DNA of 15,001 bases, taken from NCBI GenBank assembly GCA_026985655.1, contig JALSQB010000059.1, forward strand, positions 1 through 15,001, read 5' to 3'. A program made the translations under genes and the position numbers. Position 1 is the stretch's first letter. Each line of letters starts with the position of its first letter. Shown piece by piece: positions 1-5,941 of this stretch. The DNA comes from Campylobacteraceae bacterium (GTDB lineage: Bacteria; Campylobacterota; Campylobacteria; Campylobacterales; Sulfurovaceae). The notes under the pieces were generated by a model. It searched no databases. It saw only the letters and a list, made by a program, of their open reading frames with translations, and was not told where the DNA came from.

Positions 1-2
1 GA

Positions 3-140
3 AATGGTCAGTTTATTCACTATAAAATCAACATTGAAGATAAACTTCATATGCTTGAACCAGATAATGAACTACTGAGTATAACCTTATTTACCTCAGC
101 GGGTGGAGATTTTGACAATATTAAATTGTCTTCTCATTAA
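3..140 (+). CDS. C-terminal end of an unidentified protein (5' end outside window)
   Basis: An open frame runs from the left edge to a TAA at 138-140 and gives 45 residues. The peptide alternates hydrophobic and polar residues, with a stretch ending LFTSAGGDFDNIKLSSH that reads like the last strands of a beta-sandwich (carbohydrate-binding or laminin-G-like domains often end in a similar D-N-I-K-L pattern). That family suggestion is weak. The frame stops one base before the stop codon of the convergent gene at 142-1143, and a strong hairpin follows at 158-183. This fits a real gene end rather than a chance frame. No function can be assigned from this fragment. Confidence 0.55.
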   Translation, partial: NGQFIHYKINIEDKLHMLEPDNELLSITLFTSAGGDFDNIKLSSH

Positions 141-141
141 A

Positions 142-1143
142 TCATTCCTCTAAAAGAGGAGATGCTTCTGCATCTCCCCTTTTAAAACGCTTAAAAATAT
201 TAAGTTTTTTAATATCAAATCTATGCACAGGTAAAAAGACAAACCAACTCAAAAAGATACCTGTAAAAAACAGATTTAAACTCAAAGAGGTTAGATGAAA
301 ACTAAAATAGATAAACCAAGCAAAAGCAATGTATCTTCTCTTAAAAAACAGAAGAGGAATCATAAGATGTTCTAAATAGATAAGTGCCGTTCCAGGAATA
401 TCCATCCAGCTATTACCCACAATTAAATCACGCATAAAAAAAGTTGCTCTATCGTCACCTACGGCAATTTTTATTTTATTTAATTCTACTAGATTAGCCA
501 CTTCACATCGACCCCAATCCCACAGTGAAATATCTATCACTTTAGTAAATCCACACAAGAAATAATAGCCTATAAAGATAAGCAATACCATTGAGAAAAA
601 CCAACCATTCTCTTTAGAGTAATTAAGTGGATTTTGTTGATTAGAAGAGAGGATATAAGTCTCTTTACCTCTAAAAAGAAAAAGTAAAAGAACTATCTGC
701 ATCGGAATAAATATCTCATCAATATCTGCACCCATACTAAAAATAAAGCCTAGTAGATACATACTAACAATATAGATAATTAAATAGTTTAGCTTCTTGT
801 ATCCTCCTCCAAAAAACAGCGTAACAACAAGCATAGCCTCTAAAAAAAGTTGTAGATAATAGAGCATATTTACCGTAGGGAAAGGAAGAAACGCATGAAT
901 CCAATGAAAAGTAAACAAATCAACAATGGGCTTAAATCCTAACGCAACATAAGCATCTAATGGGTCAAAAGTATTCCCTGCATAAGCGATGGCTAAATCT
1001 TCAGGCATCAATCCAAATATGGAGTAATCCCTACTTAAAAACTTCCAAAGAAGTATAAGTAAAATAACAATTCGACTCCACCCAATAAATGATGCAGGTG
1101 CAGGTTCGTATAGTTTTTTATTAAAAGTTTCTAAAATATTCAT
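142..1143 (-). CDS. HTTM / vitamin K-dependent gamma-carboxylase-like integral membrane protein
   Basis: This 333-residue protein has several hydrophobic helices: about residues 22-36, 95-112, 119-136, 144-157, 183-199, and two or three between 250 and 310. The pattern fits the bacterial HTTM family, relatives of the membrane part of eukaryotic vitamin K-dependent gamma-glutamyl carboxylase. An N-terminal helix begins with R24. A helix ending Y-Y-F-L-C-G-F-T-K (K201) is followed by W-D-W, resembling the A-G-x-K-K-L...W motif of the human enzyme, whose second lysine is important for catalysis. The substrate is unknown; bacterial HTTM proteins are mostly uncharacterised. The ATG at 1143 directly follows the TAG of the upstream gene (no spacer) and has an AAGGAG site 7 bases upstream, so the two are very likely translated together. 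The C-terminal codons contain a terminator hairpin. Family assignment is moderate; function is open. Confidence 0.72.
   Translation of the reverse strand: MNILETFNKKLYEPAPASFIGWSRIVILLILLWKFLSRDYSIFGLMPEDLAIAYAGNTFDPLDAYVALGFKPIVDLFTFHWIHAFLPFPTVNMLYYLQLFLEAMLVVTLFFGGGYKKLNYLIIYIVSMYLLGFIFSMGADIDEIFIPMQIVLLLFLFRGKETYILSSNQQNPLNYSKENGWFFSMVLLIFIGYYFLCGFTKVIDISLWDWGRCEVANLVELNKIKIAVGDDRATFFMRDLIVGNSWMDIPGTALIYLEHLMIPLLFFKRRYIAFAWFIYFSFHLTSLSLNLFFTGIFLSWFVFLPVHRFDIKKLNIFKRFKRGDAEASPLLEE
158..183. terminator. Probable terminator hairpin inside the end of a convergent gene
   Basis: GGAGATGC, loop TTCT, GCATCTCC forms a perfect 8-bp stem (158-177). On the plus strand it is followed shortly by TTTT (180-183), as expected for an intrinsic terminator of the gene ending at 140. 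On the minus strand the same stem is followed by TCTTTTAG, so it may work in both directions. It lies within the last codons of the 142-1143 gene, which is unusual and reflects the lack of spacer DNA between the two convergent genes. The T-tract is short, so strength is uncertain. Confidence 0.5.
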
Positions 1144-2046
1144 CTACCACTCCTTGCTTGCTAAAATCTCTTTATCGATTAACTCTCTATTCCAACGGTA
1201 TCTTTTTCTTATTATTTTAATAGATTTAATACTACTTGGTGGAAAGCTTGAATAATCAAATGCACCAACAGGATTATGGGTAGGGTAAGAAAAATCTCCC
1301 ATAATAACTTGACTCGGAATTTTCCCCTCTTTTAGTGTACTGTATTGTTTAATATAAATGTTTTCGTAAAAAGTAAGTAACGCTTCTAGTTTATCAGGGT
1401 GCTTATTAATAAAAAAATTATCAATGCGTTGTAGGAAATTAATAGGGTTGGTAATTCCTCTTGTGTAGCGTATCTCTTTACCATCTTGACGTACCAGAAA
1501 AACACCCTCAATCAAAATAGGTTCTTTTTTATCTATCTCTATTGTCCACCCTTGTATTCCACTAAAAAAAGGAGGTGCATAGAGTCCAGGAACAATTAAA
1601 AAGACAAACATCAAATAAAGAAATCCGTGAGTAATACGTTTCTCATAATTCTCTTTTTTAAACTTAAAGTAGTCAAAAAATATCCAAAGCAGAGGCAGCA
1701 TTAAAAATAATTTATAGACTCTTTTGAAAATTGCATACTCTGTAATCTCAGCTATAAATAAAAAATGTACCAGCAATCCAATTGCCACAAGAAGAAAATA
1801 CTGTTTTATATTTTTCACAAACAGTAAAATAGCAAAGGTTATGCTTGAAAACATTGCAATAATCCTTACATCATGAATCAAAATATTACCAAAGATTCTT
1901 AACTTATCCATTTTGTCAGGTGTTATTTCAACACCCCTATAGAGCTTATAAAGTATTGGCATAAAATCCATCATATAAAACGACAAAATCACCGTCACAA
2001 TGCTAACACATAACAAGAGTATAGCATAAGGTCTTATCCAGTTCAT
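1144..2046 (-). CDS. Membrane protein of unknown family with C-terminal soluble domain
   Basis: I do not recognise this 300-residue protein. The N-terminal half is hydrophobic, with likely helices near residues 7-27, 58-77, 82-100, 112-126 and 140-160. The last ~140 residues form a soluble, probably periplasmic domain (positively charged stretches lie before helix 5) rich in aromatic residues and beta-type segments, and ending in a basic stretch (KIIRKRYRWNR). The ATG at 2046 has AAGGA 7-8 bases upstream. The gene lies 26 bases after the CmoA-like gene and touches the HTTM gene downstream with no spacer. It is therefore probably a dedicated partner of the HTTM protein, for example its membrane substrate or a subunit. 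That role is inferred only from gene order. No frameshift or truncation is seen. Confidence 0.7.
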   Translation of the reverse strand: MNWIRPYAILLLCVSIVTVILSFYMMDFMPILYKLYRGVEITPDKMDKLRIFGNILIHDVRIIAMFSSITFAILLFVKNIKQYFLLVAIGLLVHFLFIAEITEYAIFKRVYKLFLMLPLLWIFFDYFKFKKENYEKRITHGFLYLMFVFLIVPGLYAPPFFSGIQGWTIEIDKKEPILIEGVFLVRQDGKEIRYTRGITNPINFLQRIDNFFINKHPDKLEALLTFYENIYIKQYSTLKEGKIPSQVIMGDFSYPTHNPVGAFDYSSFPPSSIKSIKIIRKRYRWNRELIDKEILASKEW

Positions 2047-2060
2047 AATGTATCCTTTTT

Positions 2061-2075
2061 TAGAACTAAGTTCTA
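2061..2075 (-). other. Short intercistronic inverted repeat
   Basis: TAGAAC-TAA-GTTCTA is a perfect 6-bp inverted repeat with a 3-base loop. It includes the TAG stop codon of the CmoA-like gene and ends just before the AAGGA ribosome binding site of the next gene. On the transcribed strand it is followed by A residues, not T residues, so it is not an intrinsic terminator. It could be an mRNA processing or stability element, or chance in AT-rich DNA. Confidence 0.25.
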
Positions 2076-2780
2076 TTTAATAACCAAAAAACCCTCAAAA
2101 TTCATATATTTTTGAATAGAGATAATATCTACAAACCCTGCACGCTTTAACATGTCTATGTTTCCCTGCGTAGAGAAAGGTTCAAGCACCCCTTTTAAAC
2201 TTTTGGCTTTACCTACAATCTCTTTGGCACTGTACCCTTGGTCAAGCTTGTATTCCATATATAAATTGGAGATAATATCTTGAAAACGAGCATCATTGGC
2301 ACGAACCTTTTCATAAAAAATAAATGCCCCACCCCAGTTGAGTGAGTCATAAATTTTATTAATAAGCTCTTGACGCAACTTAGGGTGAATAAATTGAATG
2401 GTATAGTAAGAGACAATTAAATCCGATTTATCTAAATTAACCGTGGTCATATCATCACATAAAAAAGAAAGATTACTACTTTTGTAAAGTTCATTGGCTT
2501 TAGTTACCATGTCATCTTCTATCTCAATACCTAAAAATTTAGCCTCTCTAAAGTCATGTCTTTTTGCTAGTTTTTGAATAAGTGTACCAGCAGATGAACC
2601 TAATTCATAACAAACAGAATCATCTTTAACGAAGTAATCACTTAACTTTGTAATTAATTCATGCCCTTCTTTATAAAGTGGTACTGACTTTGAAACATGC
2701 TCTTCAAAATGTTCAACCATGCTCCCATTAAATTTCCAATTCGCATTTTGTGCTTCTATTTTATCACCAGATTGTCCCAT
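2073..2780 (-). CDS. CmoA-like SAM-dependent methyltransferase
   Basis: The protein (235 residues) has a Rossmann-type methyltransferase fold. Motif I is Y-E-L-G-S-S-A-G-T (residues 58-66), an acidic strand end follows at G-I-E-I-E-D-D-M (84-91), and C-D-D-M lies at 108-111. The N-terminal F-x-x-x-M-V-E-H-F-E-E-H-V-S-K-S-V-P-x-Y segment and the later E-K-V-R-A-x-D-A-R-F-Q-D and Q-G-Y-S-x-x-E-I stretches match CmoA, the carboxy-SAM synthase used for cmo5U34 modification of tRNA. From memory of E. coli CmoA, the arginine that holds the carboxylate (R199, in Q-K-R-S) aligns with A192 here, so it may be an ordinary SAM methyltransferase on another substrate. No cmoB neighbour is present. The ATG at 2780 has AAGG eight bases upstream and an extended -10 promoter about 33 bases upstream. 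It heads the operon with the two membrane protein genes. Confidence 0.75.
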   Translation of the reverse strand: MGQSGDKIEAQNANWKFNGSMVEHFEEHVSKSVPLYKEGHELITKLSDYFVKDDSVCYELGSSAGTLIQKLAKRHDFREAKFLGIEIEDDMVTKANELYKSSNLSFLCDDMTTVNLDKSDLIVSYYTIQFIHPKLRQELINKIYDSLNWGGAFIFYEKVRANDARFQDIISNLYMEYKLDQGYSAKEIVGKAKSLKGVLEPFSTQGNIDMLKRAGFVDIISIQKYMNFEGFLVIK

Positions 2781-2812
2781 TATTAAACCTTATATTAAAT
2801 TTATATTTATTT

Positions 2813-2823
2813 ATTATATCAAA
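2813..2823 (-). promoter_or_regulatory. Extended -10 promoter for the CmoA-like/HTTM operon
   Basis: On the minus strand the gap between the acetyltransferase and the methyltransferase carries TTTGATATAAT, an extended -10 (TG-A-TATAAT, hexamer at 2818-2813). Transcription would start near 2806 and give a leader of about 26 bases before the ATG at 2780. No TTGACA-like -35 is seen, as is usual for sigma-70 promoters of Campylobacterota. The stretch is very AT-rich, so chance matches are possible. Confidence 0.5.
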
Positions 2824-2838
2824 TACATAATAAATATA

Positions 2839-3372
2839 TTATTTTTTACTTATCTTATAGAGATAATGCTCACTTAAATAATGCCCCACCTCTACAAAAG
2901 GGTGATGAAATGTTTTATCCTCTTTTTTCATACCCAATTTACCTACAAGCTCTTCAGCTCTAAAGTTATGCACAGACGAGAAGTAAACAATCTCTTCTAA
3001 GCCAATCTCTTCAAAAGCATACTTTAAAATAGTTTCTCCTGCTTCTTTCACATAACCATTTTCCCAATACTTATCTTCCATTCTCCAAGCAATTTCAACA
3101 CAAGGTGAAAAAGGAAACTTCGTTTGAGGAGCATGTAATCCAGCATAGCCAAGAAATTTATTGCTTGATTTCTCTTCCACTGCCCAAAAGCCCCAAGACT
3201 TTTCATTCAGTAGTTTACTGAACTTTCGTACTGCATTATTGCTCTCTTCTTTACTTAAAGTTTTAGGAAAGAACTTCATCACTTCTTTATTAGATGTTAA
3301 ATTTGCATAAAAATCAAAATCAGTTTCTCGCCATTGTCGTAATATTAAATATTGTGTTTCAAGTGTAATCAT
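2839..3372 (-). CDS. GNAT-family N-acetyltransferase (RimJ/RimL type)
   Basis: This 177-residue protein (from the ATG at 3372) fits the Acetyltransf_3/RimJ-RimL group of GNAT acetyltransferases, which move acetyl from acetyl-CoA to an amine. It has the N-terminal T-x-x-L-I-L-R-x-W pattern, W-G-F-W-A-V-E, G-Y-A-G-L, V-E-I-A-W-R, the acetyl-CoA loop region Y-W-E-N-G-Y-V-K-E-A, and the closing N-F-R-A-E-E-L-V-G-K-L-G-M and F-H-H-P segments. The substrate cannot be predicted. The frame extends eight codons upstream to a TTG at 3396, but neither start has a Shine-Dalgarno site. The ATG is preferred because a TATAAT (3384-3379) lies exactly six bases before it, which would place transcription initiation on the ATG. 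It is divergent from the VOC gene. Confidence 0.8.
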   Translation of the reverse strand: MITLETQYLILRQWRETDFDFYANLTSNKEVMKFFPKTLSKEESNNAVRKFSKLLNEKSWGFWAVEEKSSNKFLGYAGLHAPQTKFPFSPCVEIAWRMEDKYWENGYVKEAGETILKYAFEEIGLEEIVYFSSVHNFRAEELVGKLGMKKEDKTFHHPFVEVGHYLSEHYLYKISKK

Positions 3373-3378
3373 AGTATT

Positions 3379-3384
3379 ATTATA
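3379..3384 (-). promoter_or_regulatory. -10 element placing transcription start on the ATG (possible leaderless mRNA)
   Basis: TATAAT on the minus strand is followed by six bases (AATACT) and then the ATG at 3372. With normal -10 to +1 spacing the first transcribed base would be the A of ATG. The acetyltransferase gene has no ribosome binding site, which agrees with a leaderless message. Confidence 0.4.
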
Positions 3385-3425
3385 ACGATAAAACAATAAC
3401 TAAAGAATAAATAAAGATATTTAAG

Positions 3426-3431
3426 TATAAT
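3426..3431 (+). promoter_or_regulatory. -10 element for the VOC-aldolase operon
   Basis: TATAAT lies 53 bases before the ATG at 3485, in the 112-base divergent gap. A start near 3438 would leave a ~47-base A/T-rich leader carrying the AAAGGGAG ribosome binding site (about 3475-3482). No -35 match is seen. Confidence 0.4.
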
Positions 3432-3484
3432 TAGCTTGTAAATCTAATAAATAATATTAAATATTTTTTAAACAAAGGGAGTCT

Positions 3485-3892
3485 ATGTTTACCATTCACC
3501 ATGTCGCCTTAAGTGTGTCAAATATGAAAAAAAGCTGTGAATTTTATGCCCTTTTTGGGTTCAAGGTCGCTTATAGTTGGGAGAGTGAAAATAAAGAACT
3601 TCAAATTTCACATCTTAAACTAGGAGAAACTTTTTTAGAACTTTTCTGCTTTAAAGAGCATCAAGAAGCACCAAAAAGTTCAAAAGAGCTAATGACCGAT
3701 TTACCACGCCTTGGCGTAAAACACTTTGGTCTTAAAGTAAAGTCAATCCATGAAACCAAGCAGTTTATGTTAGATAATGGATACAAAGAAGAGATTGAAA
3801 TCATTAGAGGGAAAACAGAAGTGGATTACTTTTTCATTAAAGACCCAGATGGAATTCTTTTAGAATTCATTCAAGATGATAGAGGACTATAG
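3485..3892 (+). CDS. VOC-superfamily (glyoxalase/bleomycin-resistance fold) metalloprotein
   Basis: A 135-residue protein of typical single-chain VOC length with two beta-alpha-beta-beta-beta modules. The four metal-ligand positions of glyoxalase I-type proteins all appear filled: H6 (I-H-H-V-A-L), E52 (F-L-E-L-F), H80 (K-H-F-G-L-K-V) and E127 (L-L-E-F-I). The signature K-D-P-D-G-I-L-L-E-F (119-128) is clear. The fold supports glyoxalase, epimerase, dioxygenase or resistance functions, and the sequence does not separate these. The ATG follows AAAGGGAG at 3-4 bases spacing. The next gene, an aldolase, begins three bases after the stop, so the two may act on the same carbonyl or keto-sugar compound; that is inference. 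Confidence 0.85.
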   Translation: MFTIHHVALSVSNMKKSCEFYALFGFKVAYSWESENKELQISHLKLGETFLELFCFKEHQEAPKSSKELMTDLPRLGVKHFGLKVKSIHETKQFMLDNGYKEEIEIIRGKTEVDYFFIKDPDGILLEFIQDDRGL

Positions 3893-3895
3893 CAT

Positions 3896-4633
3896 ATGGT
3901 TAATTCTTGGGGTAAACAACGACGACTAGAAAAGCTCAAAAAAGACAATTATTATTTAATTCTTGCAATGGATCATGCTTTAAGCTCTGGTCCTATTGAA
4001 GGAATTCATTCTATTGCCAATGTAAACAAATGGATTAAATTTTCCGAAGAGAATGACCTACCTGCTGTGGTTTTAAACCATCGCTATGTCTATAATTTAG
4101 AGGTATTTCATAAAACAAATGTTGTGGTACAAACAATGGGCTTAGCTAAAACTAAAAAATCTATCAATAAAGTTCCTCTTGCTAACATAGAAGAGATGCC
4201 TCTACTTGATGCTACGGCTGTTTCTGTGCAAATTAATTTAAATTCAGAAAACCTTGATGAAGCAATGCAAAATATTTCTAATCTTGTTTCTAAGGCAAAT
4301 CAACTTAACTACCCTGTCCTTTTTATGGTAGGGCATGATGATTGGGAGAGTGCTGAAGAGTTTAACTATGCCATTCGTGTTTGTAATGAACTAGGAGCAG
4401 ACCTTATTAAAATTCATCTTCCTTCAAATCCTGATGAAGTCAAAAAGATAACACCCTTTGACCCACAAGAACCTGCACTACTTTTAGCAGGTGGAGAAAA
4501 TATGGAAAACTTTGAAACACGCTTAAAAAGTGCTAAAGCACTTGGTTTTCAAGGTATCTGTTTAGGTCGTAACATTTTTCAAAGTGAAAGTCCAAAAGCA
4601 ACATTAAAAATTATAGATGATATTTTAAAATAG
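3896..4633 (+). CDS. Class I aldolase of the FbaB / ADH-synthase (DeoC/LacD) family
   Basis: The 245-residue TIM-barrel protein resembles archaeal-type class I fructose-bisphosphate aldolase and 2-amino-3,7-dideoxy-D-threo-hept-6-ulosonate synthase. It carries A-M-D-H-A-L-S-S-G-P-I-E-G (residues 24-36), equivalent to the M-D-H-G-x-S-x-G-P motif with its catalytic Asp (D26). It also has G-A-D-L-I-K (167-172), with K172 as the expected Schiff-base lysine, and the phosphate-binding ends A-G-G (198-200) and G-R-N-I-F-Q (224-229). It is somewhat shorter than the usual ~265 residues. The tyrosine of the M-Y-P-R-G loop, a proposed acid/base in the family, is missing: the loop reads F-M-V-G-H-D-D-W. 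It may use a different substrate or acid. It starts three bases after the VOC gene and is followed by a flippase gene, so a role in making a surface-glycan component is plausible but unproven. Confidence 0.8.
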   Translation: MVNSWGKQRRLEKLKKDNYYLILAMDHALSSGPIEGIHSIANVNKWIKFSEENDLPAVVLNHRYVYNLEVFHKTNVVVQTMGLAKTKKSINKVPLANIEEMPLLDATAVSVQINLNSENLDEAMQNISNLVSKANQLNYPVLFMVGHDDWESAEEFNYAIRVCNELGADLIKIHLPSNPDEVKKITPFDPQEPALLLAGGENMENFETRLKSAKALGFQGICLGRNIFQSESPKATLKIIDDILK

Positions 4634-4645
4634 AACAAATTTAAA

Positions 4646-4651
4646 TATAAT
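4646..4651 (+). promoter_or_regulatory. -10 element six bases before the flippase ATG (possible leaderless start)
   Basis: TATAAT at 4646-4651 is followed by ATCATT and then the ATG at 4658, so transcription would begin on the start codon. No Shine-Dalgarno-like sequence is visible in the 24-base gap after the aldolase gene. The flippase could also be made from read-through of the upstream operon. Confidence 0.4.
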
Positions 4652-4657
4652 ATCATT

Positions 4658-5941
4658 ATGAAAATATTAAATAGCGTCACAAAAAACCTAACAGCTAAAC
4701 GTTTAGCTGACAACTTTATTGCCTTGTTAAGTTTACAATTTATTAACTATGTTTTACCACTTTTTCTCATTCCCTACCTTATCCAAACACTGGGTATGGA
4801 AGGATTTGGAATTTATGCTTTTGTCTTTGCCATTGCTACTTATGGTACAAAATTTTCTGACTACGGTTTTGACCTTTCGGCAACTTATCACATCTCTTTA
4901 CATAAAGACAAGCCCAATAAAATTAATGAAATCTTCTCTTCTGTACTCTTTATCAAATTTATCTTAGCGATAATTTTTTTAGTTTTTTTAACATTGGCTA
5001 TCTTTTTCATAGATAAACTCTACCTCTATAAAGAGCTATTGTTTCTCTCCTATGGTATGTTTTTAGGCAATATTTTTCTCCCTCTATGGTTTTTTCAAGG
5101 CATTGAAAAGATGCGTTTCATCATGTATCTCAATGGCTTTTTAAAGCTTTCACTCTTTGTACTGATACTTCTTTTTGTCAAAGAAAAAACTGATTTAGCA
5201 ATACTCTTTATGTTGCATAGTATCGCTTCACTTATGGTGGGTTTTTTAGGTCTATATTTGGCATTAAAATATTTTAAAGTAAAGCTTAGCAAACCAAGTA
5301 AAGAGCAAATCTATTTTTATCTTAAAGATGGGTGGTACATCTTCACCTCAAAAATTGCCGTAGAGTTTTACAGTACAAGTTCCACCATTATTGTAGGCTT
5401 CTTTGTCTCTCCTCTGATTTTAGGCTACTATGCCATTTCGGTTAAAATTATGGCTGCCATTGGTAACCTATTTGACCCCATTAACCGTGTGGTCTATCCT
5501 TACTTAGTAGGGGTTTACCAAACATCAAATGACAACTTTGTAAGCCGTAATAAACAACTCTCTTTGGTTATTTTAACCATTATGATTCCCATCTCTTTAC
5601 TTGTATTTATTTTTGCAGAAAATATTCTTCAAATTGTAACAGGTAAGGAAATCATCGCACCACTTAACCTTTACTTGTTAAAAGTAACGGCGTTGATGCT
5701 CATTGTCTTTCCCTATGGAGGGCAACTTACCAACATGATGGTAACCATCAAAGAGACAAAAAGATTAAATAAAATTCTATTTATAGCAGCCTTACTAAAC
5801 GTACTCTTAGCACCACCACTACTTAGCTACTTTGGTGTGGTAGGTATGATTTGGCTCAATGCTTTTATTGCTTACTTCTTAATCTTTAGTAAGCTTTTCT
5901 ATATTTATAAAAAAGTTCAACATCAAGAGGATATAGACTAA
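4658..5941 (+). CDS. Wzx-type oligosaccharide flippase (MOP superfamily)
   Basis: The 427-residue protein is hydrophobic throughout, with about 12 predicted helices. It shows the family pattern of polysaccharide-repeat-unit flippases: an N-terminal L-P-L-F-L-I-P-Y-L helix, then G-x-E-G-F-G-I-Y-A-F, the loop Y-G-F-D-L-S-A-T, and W-F-F-Q-G-I-E-K-M near residues 147-155. Such proteins move undecaprenyl-linked oligosaccharide across the inner membrane. A second flippase at 13658-14899 shares these motifs and is a paralogue. No Shine-Dalgarno site precedes the ATG; a -10 element lies six bases upstream. Its stop TAA overlaps the next ATG by one base (TAATG), which points to translational coupling with the ProA-fusion gene. 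The substrate is unknown. Confidence 0.9.
   Translation: MKILNSVTKNLTAKRLADNFIALLSLQFINYVLPLFLIPYLIQTLGMEGFGIYAFVFAIATYGTKFSDYGFDLSATYHISLHKDKPNKINEIFSSVLFIKFILAIIFLVFLTLAIFFIDKLYLYKELLFLSYGMFLGNIFLPLWFFQGIEKMRFIMYLNGFLKLSLFVLILLFVKEKTDLAILFMLHSIASLMVGFLGLYLALKYFKVKLSKPSKEQIYFYLKDGWYIFTSKIAVEFYSTSSTIIVGFFVSPLILGYYAISVKIMAAIGNLFDPINRVVYPYLVGVYQTSNDNFVSRNKQLSLVILTIMIPISLLVFIFAENILQIVTGKEIIAPLNLYLLKVTALMLIVFPYGGQLTNMMVTIKETKRLNKILFIAALLNVLLAPPLLSYFGVVGMIWLNAFIAYFLIFSKLFYIYKKVQHQEDID

Noticed and set aside
2073..2780. Naming the methyltransferase gene cmoA
   Set aside because: The apparent loss of the carboxy-SAM arginine, the absence of cmoB and the operon context make the tRNA role doubtful, so no symbol is given.
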